The notes: generated by a model from the letters alone, not told the origin. Counted from the stretch's first letter, positions 20,297 through 29,795 are shown. The stretch: DNA of 48,969 bases from Gordonia sp. (in: high G+C Gram-positive bacteria) (GCF_020438995.1 NZ_JAGQTN010000206.1:1-48969); one strand, 5' to 3'. Made by a program: numbers and translations.

Positions 20297-20662
20297 TCAA
20301 CCATGCAATCGGTTGGCGCCTGCGACCAGGGCGTTGACGTTGGCGTCGTCGCCGGTGGTGCCGGTGCCGTACGCCCAGCGCTGGGTGCCGTTGTGTTCAC
20401 ACAGCAGGTAGGTGGCGAACGCGTTGTCGGTGCGGCGCTGGCGTAGCGCGACGATGGCGACGGGGGCGCCGATGTCGTGCAGGATCGACGTCATCGCGCC
20501 GACGGGGCCGGTGGCGGTGGCGTGCAGTGACAGCAGGTCGTCGGCGACCGCGAGGGTGGCCTGGCAGTCGATCATGTCGTGGCCGGCGGGCTTGGTGTGA
20601 AACGCGGCCAGCCGGATGCGGCCGTCGCCGGAGTACCTGTCGGTGAAGTCTTCCCAGGTCAT
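20297..20662 (-). CDS. Free-standing LeuA regulatory-domain protein
   Basis: This 121-residue protein resembles only the C-terminal allosteric (leucine-binding) domain of 2-isopropylmalate synthase. The segments LHATATGPVGAM, DIGAPVAIVAL, FATYLL and a final WAYGTGTTGDDANVNALVAG run parallel to the SGSGNGPLAAF ... DVGFDVAVLDY ... VWGVGI ... AVNRA pattern of actinobacterial LeuA. Its first residues (TWEDFTDRY) resemble the linker helix just before that domain (MWDVFAEEY in LeuA, from memory). No catalytic TIM barrel is present or encoded nearby. The ATG at 20662 has GAGGAGG upstream; the open frame continues to 20752 without support. It is preceded by a Leu-rich leader peptide and attenuator. 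Likely roles are modulating LeuA by mixed assembly or acting as a leucine sensor; this is inference. Confidence 0.78.
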   Translation of the reverse strand: MTWEDFTDRYSGDGRIRLAAFHTKPAGHDMIDCQATLAVADDLLSLHATATGPVGAMTSILHDIGAPVAIVALRQRRTDNAFATYLLCEHNGTQRWAYGTGTTGDDANVNALVAGANRLHG

Positions 20663-20803
20663 GGTGGATGCCTCCTCACGGATCCCGGAGGGCAGGGTGT
20701 GCCGACCGGGGTTACGTGCCGAGCATGTCTGGGCGGGATGAACGGTAAACATCGAATCTGCTCATTTCGGTCGAACTGAAGTTGACCGACTAAGGCACGC
20801 AAG

Positions 20804-20847
20804 CCGACCCGCAGCGGGGGGTCGGTCGAGATCAGACCCCGCTGCGG
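20804..20847 (-). terminator. Leucine attenuator: competing terminator and antiterminator
   Basis: In the minus-strand transcript, CCGACCC...GGGTCGG (20804-20825) forms a 7-bp GC terminator stem. The 11-base CCGCAGCGGGG at 20837-20847, inside the end of the leader peptide, can pair with CCCCGCTGCGG at 20809-20819, which overlaps the terminator stem and loop. The two folds exclude each other. Stalling on Leu codons just upstream would favour the antiterminator. No U-tract follows the stem. Confidence 0.65.
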
Positions 20848-20882
20848 CGGGCTACGAGAAGAAGCGGACCTGCTTTGAGCAC
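20832..20882 (-). CDS. Leader peptide MLKAGPLLLVARRSGV (16 aa)
   Basis: A 17-codon ORF from GTG (20882) to TGA (20832) encodes three consecutive Leu codons followed by Val, plus an early Leu. It lies between the promoter and the attenuator hairpins of the LeuA-domain gene. Its stop overlaps the 5' part of the antiterminator region, as expected for a ribosome-controlled attenuator. A TACCCT -10 box stands seven bases before the GTG, so the leader is probably translated from a leaderless transcript. Confidence 0.7.
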   Translation of the reverse strand: MLKAGPLLLVARRSGV

Positions 20883-20889
20883 GGGGTCG

Positions 20890-20931
20890 AGGGTACACCC
20901 TCACGCCGCGAAAGTGTGAACCGTTTCACAC
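20890..20931 (-). promoter_or_regulatory. Promoter and palindrome upstream of the leader peptide
   Basis: On the minus strand TACCCT (20890-20895) is a -10 candidate seven bases before the leader GTG. Further upstream, GTGTGAA-nnnn-TTCACAC (20914-20931) is a perfect 7-bp inverted repeat in operator position. It begins only a few bases after the thiE stop. The regulator is unknown. Confidence 0.55.
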
Positions 20932-20936
20932 TCAGG

Positions 20937-21656
20937 TCAGTGACCTGGGGTGATGTCGGTTCCGGTGATGCCCACTGCGGTGATGCCTACGGTGAGGGCA
21001 CGGGCGGCGGCCCCGGGATCGTCGGCCGCGGTGATGGCGCGCACGACGACGATGCGCCCGGCCCCGGCCGCGGCCACCTCGGGCAGCCGCCGGGCGTCGA
21101 TACCGCCGATCGCGAACCACGGCTTGCCGGGCACACTGGCGGCGACCTCGCGAACGAGGCCCAGGCCGGGCGCGGTACGGCCGGGTTTGGTGGGTGTGGG
21201 CCAGCACGGTCCGACGCAGAAGTAGTCGACGTCCCGGTCGGCTGCCGCGGCGGCCGCCTGGGTGGCGTCGTGGGTGGACTGCCCGATGATCATCTCCTCG
21301 CCGACGATCTCGCGGGCCTGCGCCGGGGTCAGATCGCCCTGCCCGACGTGCAGGACGTCGGCACCCGACAATCGGGCGAGGTCGGCACGGTCGTTGACCG
21401 ACAGCAACGCCCCGCCGGCGTGGGTGATCTCGCGTAGCCGGGCGAGGATCGCGAGTTCCTCGGCCGCTTCGAGGGCACCGAATTGTTTCTCACCGGCCGA
21501 TCCCTTGTCCCGCAGCTGCACGATGTCGACACCGCCGGCGACTGCTTTGGCGACGAACTCGTCGAGGTCGCCGAGTTCGCGGCGGGCGTCGGTACACAGG
21601 TACAGGCGGGCGCAGGCGAGCCGGTCATGGATGTGACGGGCCGGCCTGTTGTGCAT
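20937..21656 (-). CDS. thiE: Thiamine-phosphate synthase
   Basis: This 239-residue TIM-barrel enzyme joins HMP-diphosphate and thiazole phosphate to give thiamine phosphate. Conserved blocks are [47 protein letters not shown] and [13 protein letters not shown] place the start at ATG 21656, which matches the M. tuberculosis N-terminus. A GTG at 21668 overlapping the upstream stop is the alternative and would couple translation to the aldo-keto reductase. It is transcribed opposite to thiO-S-G, so it is not under their riboswitch. Confidence 0.96.
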   Translation of the reverse strand: MHNRPARHIHDRLACARLYLCTDARRELGDLDEFVAKAVAGGVDIVQLRDKGSAGEKQFGALEAAEELAILARLREITHAGGALLSVNDRADLARLSGADVLHVGQGDLTPAQAREIVGEEMIIGQSTHDATQAAAAAADRDVDYFCVGPCWPTPTKPGRTAPGLGLVREVAASVPGKPWFAIGGIDARRLPEVAAAGAGRIVVVRAITAADDPGAAARALTVGITAVGITGTDITPGH

Positions 21657-21664
21657 ATGGGTGG

Positions 21665-22633
21665 TCACGAGGCGTAGGTGGTGTAGCCCTTGCCCGTTCC
21701 GGGCGTGACGATGTCGTCGAGTTCGGCCAGTTCTTCGGCGCTCGGATCCCACTGTGCCGCATGCACATTGGCGTTGATCTGCTCGGGGCGGGTGGCCCCG
21801 GAGATCACCGATCCGACGGCAGGCTGGGCCAGTAGGCCGCCGATCGCGACGTCGAGCAGGGGGATGCCGCGGTCGTCGGCGAACTTCTGCAGACCGTCGA
21901 CGATGTCGAAGTCGGCGCCGTCGTAGCGGAAGGTCTCGGTGGCCAGCCGGGTACCCTCGGCCGGTGCCTGATCGCGCTTGTACTTGCCGGTGAGCAGGCC
22001 GTAGGCGAGCGGGAAGTACGGCAGCAGGCTGATGCCGAACGTTTCGAGAGCGGGCACGAGTTCGGCCTCGGCACTGCGGTTGTACAGCGAGTATTCGTTC
22101 TGCGCGGTGATGAAGTGCGGTGCGCCGAGCGATTCGGCGAGCCAGTCGGCGTTCACCACCTCCCACGCGGTCATGTTCGACGACCCGATGTACCGGACCT
22201 TGCCGGCGGTGACCAGATCGGCGAGTGCGTCGAGGGTTTCTTCCAGCGGCGTCACCCGGTCGGGGGTGTGCAGCTGATAGAGGTCGATGTAGTCGGTGCC
22301 GAGCCTGCGCAGGCTGCCCTCGACGGCCTTGGCGATGTAGCCGCGGCTGCCGCGCACCCCGAAGTCCTCCCCGTACAGGCCGCCGGTGTCCATCCCGAAC
22401 TTGGTGGCGATCACGACCTGATCGCGCCGGGTGCCGAGCGCCTTGCCGAGCATCTGTTCGCTGACGCCGGAGCCGTAGCTGTCGGCTGTGTCGAAGAAGT
22501 TGATCCCGGCGTCGACGGCGGCGTCGATGACCGCTGTGGTGGCCGTCTGGTCGATGCGTTTGCCGAAGGCGTTGCAGCCCACGCCGACCGATGACACGAC
22601 CAGGCCGCTGGTACCGAGAGGTTGGTAGCGCAT
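21665..22633 (-). CDS. Aldo/keto reductase
   Basis: This 322-residue NADPH-dependent TIM-barrel oxidoreductase has the catalytic tetrad visible: Asp and Tyr in [11 protein letters not shown], Lys in ATKFGM and His in YQLHTPD. It resembles the YajO/KvBeta-like AKR branch. The ATG at 22633 gives the usual N-terminus [11 protein letters not shown]. It lies directly upstream of thiE, overlapping its alternative GTG start, so the two are probably co-transcribed. This gene is absent between thiE and thiO in the M. tuberculosis order, so it looks inserted. Substrate unknown. Confidence 0.92.
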   Translation of the reverse strand: MRYQPLGTSGLVVSSVGVGCNAFGKRIDQTATTAVIDAAVDAGINFFDTADSYGSGVSEQMLGKALGTRRDQVVIATKFGMDTGGLYGEDFGVRGSRGYIAKAVEGSLRRLGTDYIDLYQLHTPDRVTPLEETLDALADLVTAGKVRYIGSSNMTAWEVVNADWLAESLGAPHFITAQNEYSLYNRSAEAELVPALETFGISLLPYFPLAYGLLTGKYKRDQAPAEGTRLATETFRYDGADFDIVDGLQKFADDRGIPLLDVAIGGLLAQPAVGSVISGATRPEQINANVHAAQWDPSAEELAELDDIVTPGTGKGYTTYAS

Positions 22634-22642
22634 GGCCCCGAC

Positions 22643-22701
22643 GGTACTCCCGCGCCCGGTGCTCCCGAACCTGGTACTCCCGAACCGGTACTCCCGAAAC
22701 C
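22643..22701. repeat. 14-15-bp tandem repeats upstream of the aldo-keto reductase
   Basis: Four tandem units of GGTACTCCCGAACC type (starts 22643, 22658, 22673, 22687) lie between the reductase start and the riboswitch promoter. They vary in length (15, 15, 14, 15 bp), so they are probably not translated. Confidence 0.75.
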
Positions 22702-22749
22702 GGGGCGGCCGGTTCCGGTGGCCCGTGTATGTGTGCCGATCGTGTTCTC

Positions 22750-22857
22750 TACCCTGGACGGAAGGAAACACGGGAGTCCGCGGGATCGCCGGGCTGAGAG
22801 TGCGGGTCGCCCCCGCAGACCGTCACACCTGATCCGGGTCATGCCGGCGAAGGGAGG
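22750..22857 (+). promoter_or_regulatory. TPP riboswitch (THI element) ahead of thiO
   Basis: The leader has the conserved THI-box parts in order: CACGGGAGTCC (from about 22768), GGCTGAGAG (22792-22800), a GCGGG/CCCGC variable stem, then ACCTGATCCGGGTCATGCCGG and GCGAAGGGAGG, ending six bases before the thiO GTG. TACCCT at 22750-22755 is the likely -10 box. The terminal GGGAGG can serve as the ribosome-binding site, so control is probably translational. It acts on the thiO-thiS-thiG operon. Confidence 0.93.
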
Positions 22858-22862
22858 TTGCT

Positions 22863-23926
22863 GTGACGCACGTGGGTGCGGATCGTCCTCGGACACTGAC
22901 GGTTGTCGGTGCGGGGGTGATCGGGCTGTGCTGCGGGCTGGCCGCCGCCGATGCCGGGTGGCGGGTCACTGTGCTGACCGACCCTGGCACCCCACGAGCC
23001 GCCGACGTGGCCGGTGGGATGCTCGGTTCGCTGGGTGAGGGTCATCCGGGCGAGGATGCGCTGCTGGAGATCACCGCCGATTCGGTGCGCCGCTGGCCGA
23101 CGCTGCTGGCCCGGCTCGATGATCCGGCGATCGTTTCCGCCGACGATTCGCTGTTCGTCGGGGTGACGGCCGCGGATGTGGCGTTCCTGACGCAACTCGC
23201 CCGGTTCGTGTGGTCGAAAGCGGTCGACGAGTCGGTGACGACACAATCAGGGTTGCGGCAGGTGACCGGGCGCGAGATCCGGGAACTGGAACCGTCTTTG
23301 GGGCCGCGTGCCATCGGTGGATTCCTGGCGTCGGGGGAAGGCGCAGTGGACAACCGGGCATTGTTGGCGGCGCTGGAAACCCGGCTGGTGGCGGCCGGTG
23401 GAATGGTGCGGGCGCACCGCGTCGATTCGCTCACCGATCTGCCCGGCGACCGGATCTTGGTGACCGCGGGTCTGGGATCGTCGAAACTTGTTGGCGGAAT
23501 TGATCTGTACCCCGCGAAGGGGGAGATCCTGCGGCTGTCGGCCAACGCGTGGTCGGTGCCCGGACCCCGGCATGTGGTGCGTGCCCGGGTCGGCGACAGG
23601 ATGGTGTACTTGGTGCCGCGCCGGGCCGGAATCGTGGTCGGTGCAACGCAATACGAACCGATCGATGCTTCGGACATGGCGCCGCGGGTGTCGGGGGTGG
23701 CCGATCTGCTGGCCGATGCACTTGAGGTGATGCCGGGTCTGGGCACCTACGATCTCGCCGAGGCGGGAGTCGGCTTTCGGCCGTGCACCGCCGACGGTCT
23801 GCCGGTGGTGCGGGCCGTCGACGATCGGGTGATCCTCGCCTGCGGCCACGGGCGCAACGGTATCGTGTTGGCGCCGTGGACCTCTCATCGTGTTGTCGAG
23901 ATTCTTGACGAAACCGGAGCGAACTG

Positions 23927-23927
<1 letters not shown>
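22863..23927 (+). CDS. thiO: Glycine oxidase
   Basis: This 354-residue FAD-dependent D-amino-acid-oxidase-family enzyme oxidises glycine to the imine used to build the thiazole ring. The N-terminal dinucleotide motif is VVGAGVIGLCCG. Further family features are GGMLGSLGEGHPG and a C-terminal GFRPCTADGLPV...ACGHGRNGI. The GTG start lies six bases after the riboswitch. The stop overlaps the thiS start (TGATG). Confidence 0.95.
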
Positions 23928-24899
<972 letters not shown>

Positions 24900-24905
24900 A
24901 CCTGA

Positions 24906-25778
24906 CTATTTCTTACGCGTGCCCGGCAGCACTCCGGCGTCGAGAATGGTTTTGACGTACGGTCGCATGCGGGTGACCGCATCGGTCAATTCTGTTGATG
25001 ACCAAACGGTTTCGCCGAGGGCATCGGTTTCGGCCTCGATGTCGTCGTAGGTGGCGGCGCCGGCGGCGGTGAGCCGGTGTGCGATTCCGAGCTTGTTCGG
25101 GGCGTCGGTGCGTTCGGCCAGACCGGCTGCCACGAGCCGGTCGACGGAGGACTCCCAGTCGTCGTCGGACCAGCCGCGGGTGAACTTGATGGCCTCGCGA
25201 CCCATGATGCGGCGGCTGACGGTCGGGTCGGGCAGGTCGGCCTCGTGGAAGGTCACCACGTCCAGGCCGTCGAGGCCGTGCGTGATCAGCGTGGCGATGT
25301 GGTTGTCGCCGCGCCATTCCCGAAGCACCGCCACATGTCGCCAGAGCCGCAGATGCGGGGCGTCGGGCACCTCGCTCGACGCCCACGCCGCCGCCAGCGC
25401 CCGCCCGCCCAGCGGCAGCCCGGTGACGGCGCCTTCGAAGGCGTCGGCGAGTTCGGCGAGCGCCGGGTCATCGAGCGTGTCGCCGAGGATGGTGCGCAAC
25501 TGGTCGTCGAGCATGGCGTACCGGGCGGCCGACACCCTGTCCAGACCCACGCCCACCGCGTCGCGCCACGCGGGTTCGATGAGGGCCGGATTGAAGTTGT
25601 AGAACGTCGAGGTCACGACCGAGGGCGCACAGGCACCCAGCGGTGCGCCGCGGCCACCGGTGTAGAACGCGATGGCCGACAGTCCGGTGGCGTCCAGTGC
25701 GGTTTTCAGTCCCGGATTGAAGTAGGCCAGGACGTGGAACGGTTCGAGGGTTTCGTACGCGGTACGCGCGGAGCTCAT
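24906..25778 (-). CDS. SCO6745-family (SalK-like) protein
   Basis: This 290-residue soluble protein begins MSSARTAYETLEPFHVLAYFNPG. It has the mostly helical pattern and the RLWRHVAVLREWRGDNHIA block of the SCO6745 family, sometimes called SalK-like. No biochemical function is established to my knowledge. It starts five bases after the DMT-type membrane protein on the same strand, so they form a likely two-gene operon. It converges on thiG with a six-base gap. Confidence 0.7.
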   Translation of the reverse strand: MSSARTAYETLEPFHVLAYFNPGLKTALDATGLSAIAFYTGGRGAPLGACAPSVVTSTFYNFNPALIEPAWRDAVGVGLDRVSAARYAMLDDQLRTILGDTLDDPALAELADAFEGAVTGLPLGGRALAAAWASSEVPDAPHLRLWRHVAVLREWRGDNHIATLITHGLDGLDVVTFHEADLPDPTVSRRIMGREAIKFTRGWSDDDWESSVDRLVAAGLAERTDAPNKLGIAHRLTAAGAATYDDIEAETDALGETVWSSTELTDAVTRMRPYVKTILDAGVLPGTRKK

Positions 25779-25783
25779 ACCGG

Positions 25784-26806
25784 TCAGTCTTGTCCGTCGG
25801 CGGCCCGCGTGTCCACCCTCGGCACACGATCGGCATCTTCGGCATCCTCACGGAGGTCCTCGGGGCCGGGAAGGTCCTCGCGGCCGCGCCGCCAGCCGCC
25901 CTTCATCGGCGGTGCCTCCCCGAAGTGGTCTGGGTCACCCGAGCCGTACCAGGCCACCAGCACCGCCCCGACGAAGGCGCCAACGAAACCGGCGATGGCC
26001 AGCCCACCGAGACCGGCCTTGGCGGTGTCGCCGAGGAACAGCACGCCCACCAGACTCGGCCCGGCGGTCTCGCCGACCACCAACACGGCGGTCACCCCGT
26101 TGACGGCGCCGAGTTGCAGAGCGACGGTCTGCACGAAGAAGCCAGTGGCCCCGGCGATGGCGATTGTCCACGCGGCCGGGTCCTCGAGGAGTTTGATCGG
26201 ATCGAACGGATCAACACCATGCAGCACGCGGACCGCGATCGCGATCATGCCGAACAGCAGACCCGCGCACGCACCGCCCACGATCGCGCCATGCCTGCCC
26301 ACCTTGTACACACCGACGAGCGCGACGACGCACAGCACCGCGGTCGAGATGAACAGCACCCAGTGGAACCGCTCGCTGTCGGAGGTGTCCGCATACGGCG
26401 ACGACGAGAAGCCGAGCATGCACAGCGACATCACCACCAGCCAGATGGCGATCCAGTCGCGGGTGTGCAGCGCGATGTTGAGCATGATGGTGCTCAGCAG
26501 GGCCGTGACCACCAGATTGGCCGACACTATGGTCTGGGACAGGAACAGCGGCAGGTAGCGGGCGGCGACTGCGCCACCGGCGAAGCCGATGACCACCATC
26601 ATCGTGCCCAGGATGAACGACGGGTCGACGAACGTCGACATCGTCGACTGGATCGAGGGCCCGCCCGAGGCGTTGGTCTGACCGGCCTCGTTGCCCTCTT
26701 CACGCGCTTCCTGCGCCACGCGACGGGCGCCGAGTGCCCGCAGGACCGTCGACATGCCGTAGGCGACCGCGGCCAGGCAGGCTGCGATCACACCGATCAC
26801 GAACAT
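25784..26806 (-). CDS. DMT/EamA-like multi-pass membrane transporter
   Basis: This 340-residue protein has about nine hydrophobic segments starting at the N-terminus (MFVIGVIAACLAAVAYG) and a hydrophilic, acidic C-terminal tail from about residue 290. The arrangement resembles drug/metabolite transporters, including NIPA-like members. A soluble insertion with Ser/Gly/Gln content lies near residues 35-60. It is first of two genes with the SCO6745-family protein. No substrate can be named. Confidence 0.65.
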   Translation of the reverse strand: MFVIGVIAACLAAVAYGMSTVLRALGARRVAQEAREEGNEAGQTNASGGPSIQSTMSTFVDPSFILGTMMVVIGFAGGAVAARYLPLFLSQTIVSANLVVTALLSTIMLNIALHTRDWIAIWLVVMSLCMLGFSSSPYADTSDSERFHWVLFISTAVLCVVALVGVYKVGRHGAIVGGACAGLLFGMIAIAVRVLHGVDPFDPIKLLEDPAAWTIAIAGATGFFVQTVALQLGAVNGVTAVLVVGETAGPSLVGVLFLGDTAKAGLGGLAIAGFVGAFVGAVLVAWYGSGDPDHFGEAPPMKGGWRRGREDLPGPEDLREDAEDADRVPRVDTRAADGQD

Positions 26807-26901
26807 CTCGGACCTCCGCTCCGGTTCCGCATCAAGTGTGTGTAACCGATCTCATCGCGCCGGTTATTCCCTGGGCAGGCAGGGCAGGTCTGCGCTCGGT
26901 T

Positions 26902-26907
26902 TAGACT
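26902..26907 (+). promoter_or_regulatory. -10 box giving a probable leaderless ATP-grasp transcript
   Basis: TAGACT followed by seven bases and the GTG at 26915; no Shine-Dalgarno is seen between them. Confidence 0.45.
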
Positions 26908-26914
26908 CGGTGCC

Positions 26915-28087
26915 GTGACTGAGTCGAATGGTAAGCACGTACTGATCACCTTCGGCCGATCGTTTCTCACGTTGAACCTTGCCCGACTGATGGCGGCGGC
27001 GGGACATCGGGTCACGATAGTGGACAGTCTTCCGATTGGAATAACGCGTTTTTCGCACGCCACGTCGAAGTTCATCCGGGTGCCCTCGCCCAAGTTCGAG
27101 CCGGTCGCCTACTGCCGCCGGCTCGTGCAGATCGCGATCGACGAGAAGGTCGACATGATCATCCCGATCCACGAGGAGACGGACATCCTGTCGATGATGG
27201 CGGGACTGTTCCCGCCCACGTGCGAACTGTTCCTGTCGCCGTTCACCACCGAGAACCAATTGCATCAGAAGGCCGAGTTCTCCCGATTGCTCGCCGACAA
27301 GGGGATGCCGGGGCTCAAGTACGCCACCCTCTCTTCACCCGACGACGTCGCCGCGTTGGACTTCACCACCCCGTTCGCACTCAAGCGGGTGTATTCGCGT
27401 GGGTCGCAGAAGGTGTACAAGATGCGGCCCGGTGATGACCTGTCGTGGCTGGACTTCGAGGACGGCAATCCGTGGCTCGCACAGCAGTGGGCGTCGGGCG
27501 ACCGCTACTGCACCTACTCGATCTGCCGGGACGGCAAGGTATTCGCGCACGCCACCTATCCGGTCGGTTATGCCATTGACGGAAACTCTTGTCTGCGTTT
27601 CGAATCGGTTGATCATCCGGGGATTCTGGACTGGATCACCGAGTTCGTCGCCGACATCGGGTTCACCGGGCACATCGGTTTCGACTTCTACGACGACCCC
27701 GACATCGGTCTGCTGACCATCGAATGCAATCCACGTGCCACCAGTGGGATCATGCTGTTCGCCCCGGCCGACGGCGTCGACAGGGCGTTCTTCGGGGAGA
27801 ACACCGAATTGATCACGCCGCAGCGGGATGCCGACAAGATGATCGGGCTGGGCATGCTGATGTACGGCTGGAAACGAAAGTCATTGAACGGACGTAGCTT
27901 CCGTCAGTTCGTACGCGACTTCCGGCATTCGCGCGACGTGGTCTGGTTGTCGGGTGACCGAAAGCCCGCACTGATGCTCCCGGTGGCCTACCTGTTCATC
28001 CTGCGGCACTGCCTCAAGTACCACGTCGGCCTGGCCGAGGGCTTCATGCACGACCACGAGTGGGACGGCAAACAGGTCTCTCCGTAG
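26915..28087 (+). CDS. ATP-grasp domain protein, orphan
   Basis: This 390-residue protein has an N-terminal Rossmann-like pre-ATP-grasp part (HVLITFGRSFLTLNLARLMA). An ATP-grasp core follows, with PFALKRVYSRGSQKVYK (ATP-binding Lys) and GHIGFDFYDD...LLTIECNPRATSGI, which holds the metal-binding Glu and Asn. ATP-grasp enzymes join a carboxylate to an amine or thiol through an acyl-phosphate. There is no recognisable partner (peptide, carrier, ligase) nearby, so substrate is unknown. The C-terminal 90 residues (from about 300) fall outside the core and are rich in basic and aromatic residues. The GTG at 26915 is chosen on a leaderless promoter fit. Confidence 0.75.
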   Translation: MTESNGKHVLITFGRSFLTLNLARLMAAAGHRVTIVDSLPIGITRFSHATSKFIRVPSPKFEPVAYCRRLVQIAIDEKVDMIIPIHEETDILSMMAGLFPPTCELFLSPFTTENQLHQKAEFSRLLADKGMPGLKYATLSSPDDVAALDFTTPFALKRVYSRGSQKVYKMRPGDDLSWLDFEDGNPWLAQQWASGDRYCTYSICRDGKVFAHATYPVGYAIDGNSCLRFESVDHPGILDWITEFVADIGFTGHIGFDFYDDPDIGLLTIECNPRATSGIMLFAPADGVDRAFFGENTELITPQRDADKMIGLGMLMYGWKRKSLNGRSFRQFVRDFRHSRDVVWLSGDRKPALMLPVAYLFILRHCLKYHVGLAEGFMHDHEWDGKQVSP

Positions 28088-28114
28088 GTCGAGGTGGTCA
28101 CGTCATGCGTCTCA

Positions 28115-28397
28115 TCTCACCGGACCCTTCGCGACCCTCGCTCCTTCGTCGCATCGGCCTCAGGGATCAAGATGTCTGGCCGAACCCGTGCGGACCTTTG
28201 GTGGTGGCCTCACGTCTTGATTTGTGTGGTTTGTCTTGTGGTGGCCTCACATCTTGATTTGTGTGGTTTGTCTTGTGGTGGTGGCCTCACATCTTGTTCT
28301 GTGTGATTTGTCTTGTGGTGGTGGCCACACATCTTGATCCCTGAGGGCTGTCGCGCGAGCTTGCGAGCCGACAGCGTCTCGAAGGGTCCGGTGACGC
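28115..28397. repeat. Long inverted-repeat element (family A, copy 2) in convergent gap
   Basis: The left arm (28115-28175) shares CTCACCGGACCC, CTCCTTCGTCGC and CTCAGGGATCAAGA with the element at 20121. The right end (28327-28397) has ATCTTGATCCCTGAGG and GAAGGGTCCGGTGA. The right arm is interrupted by its own GCTGTCG...CGACAGC hairpin. The loop has been expanded by tandem repeats. It fills the gap between the ATP-grasp gene and the convergent guanine deaminase. Confidence 0.85.
28201..28339. repeat. 37-40-bp tandem repeats in the loop of the inverted repeat
   Basis: Units start at 28201, 28238 and 28275 (37, 37 and 40 bp), with a partial fourth at 28315. Each reads GTGGTGGCCTCACATCTTG followed by a T/G-rich stretch ending TTGTCTT. 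The third unit gained an extra GTG. The plus strand is strongly G/T-biased, unlike the flanks. There are no spacers, so this is not a CRISPR array. Confidence 0.9.
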
Positions 28398-28412
28398 AAG
28401 GCTCCCAACGGT

Positions 28413-29795
28413 TTACGATGGTGCTACGACCCGTGCGCCGCGCACATACACTCCGGTGATGGCCGGCTCCCGCATCCCCAGCAGTAGCGCGAACAGCAGC
28501 TGATCCCGGGCCATCTCGTCATCCTCGGCACGAATCCCATTGGACAACAACAGTTCCAGTGGTTCCCAGCGGGCGGGGTCCACCACCACGAAGTCGGCCT
28601 CCTTGCCGGCGTCGAAGTTCCCGAACCGGGATTCTGCATCGAGAGCCCTTGCCCCGGCGAGGGTTCCGGTGAACAGCAGTTCCGCCGGATGCAGGGCGAC
28701 GGCGTCGTCGCCGGGTTCGGACAGGTGCACCTTGAATGCGCAACCGAGCACCTGCGGGATCAGCCATTCGTCCCCGGCGCCCACATCGGTACCGGCGGCC
28801 ACGTTCACCCCGGCGGCGACGGTCCGCCGCCACGGCATCGTCCCCGATCCCAGAAACTGTTGTGACACAGGACAATGCGCGATCGAGGTACCGGTCTCTG
28901 CCATCCGGGCCAGTTCGGTGTCGGTGCAGTGCACAGCGTGCGCCATGATGGTGCGACGTCCCAGCAGACTCGATCCGCCGACCGCCGACCCGGGCAGGAA
29001 CCTCCCGTCGTAGGTGTCGAGGTACGAGTTCACCGAGAACAGTGATTTGACGGCGTCGATCTCGCCGGTGCCCGGCCGATTGTTCTCGTTGAGGTGCGAG
29101 TGCATGAACACCCCGCGCCCGCGGACGTCGTCGTACAGCTCGCCGAGAGCGGCCAGTGTGCGAGTGGACATCGACAGCGTGAACCGGGGCACGACCGCCA
29201 CCTGCAGCAACGACGAGTCGTCGCCGTGCCAGCGGTCGATCTCGGCCGCGCACAGTTCGATGGCGCGTTCCTCGGAGGTCATCAGCGGCGCCGCCGACGG
29301 CGGTCCGACGGTCTGCACGCCGCGTCCGCTCACCAGTCGCAACCCGGCGCGCTCGGTCTCGGTGAACAGGGCGTCCTGGGCGTCGGGAAATGCCGACCCG
29401 AACACCATCGCCGCTGTGGTGCCCGATCGGATGCGGGCGGCGACGAAGTCGCGGGCGATCCGCCCGGCGAACACGGGGTCTGCCAGGCGTGCCTCGGCGG
29501 GAAAGATGCAGGTATCGAGCCATTCGAGGAGTTGCCCACCGCCGTATGCATCGAGCGAATACGTCTGCGGAAAGTGCATATGGGTGTCGACGAATCCGGG
29601 CAGCAGGAACGATCCACGATGGTCGACGACGGTGCCCGTGGCGGGCGCGTCCTGTCGGGGACCACAGTAGGTGATCACCCCGGAGTCGTCGACGATCAGC
29701 GCCCCGTCGGGGAACGTCGCCAGGGCCTCGCGTGCGCCGGTGACGTCGGGCGCGCCGGCGATGTGGACGATGTGGCCGAGATATGTGACGATCAT
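28413..29795 (-). CDS. guaD: Guanine deaminase
   Basis: This 460-residue amidohydrolase would convert guanine to xanthine. Metal-binding motifs are GFVDTHMHFPQT (His-x-His), HSHLNEN, MAHAVHCTD and GTDVGAGDEW (Asp). The HFPQT context and SIAHCPVSQQFLGSG are typical of guanine deaminases rather than cytosine or chlorohydrolase relatives. The ATG at 29795 begins MIVTYLGHIV. No other purine catabolic gene is nearby. It is divergent from the PE-PPE hydrolase gene. Confidence 0.88.
   Translation of the reverse strand: MIVTYLGHIVHIAGAPDVTGAREALATFPDGALIVDDSGVITYCGPRQDAPATGTVVDHRGSFLLPGFVDTHMHFPQTYSLDAYGGGQLLEWLDTCIFPAEARLADPVFAGRIARDFVAARIRSGTTAAMVFGSAFPDAQDALFTETERAGLRLVSGRGVQTVGPPSAAPLMTSEERAIELCAAEIDRWHGDDSSLLQVAVVPRFTLSMSTRTLAALGELYDDVRGRGVFMHSHLNENNRPGTGEIDAVKSLFSVNSYLDTYDGRFLPGSAVGGSSLLGRRTIMAHAVHCTDTELARMAETGTSIAHCPVSQQFLGSGTMPWRRTVAAGVNVAAGTDVGAGDEWLIPQVLGCAFKVHLSEPGDDAVALHPAELLFTGTLAGARALDAESRFGNFDAGKEADFVVVDPARWEPLELLLSNGIRAEDDEMARDQLLFALLLGMREPAITGVYVRGARVVAPS

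Noticed and set aside
25077-26558. 493-codon plus-strand frame
   Set aside because: It runs antisense across two genes (SCO6745-family and DMT protein) and shows low-complexity Pro/Ser/Thr/Arg content.
28060-28306. Short plus-strand ORFs through the tandem repeats
   Set aside because: Their sequence is generated by the repeat units (repeating VVASHLDLCGLSC-type residues) and lacks a ribosome-binding site.
28201-28339. CRISPR array
   Set aside because: The repeats are directly tandem, with no unique spacers, and there are no cas genes in the window.
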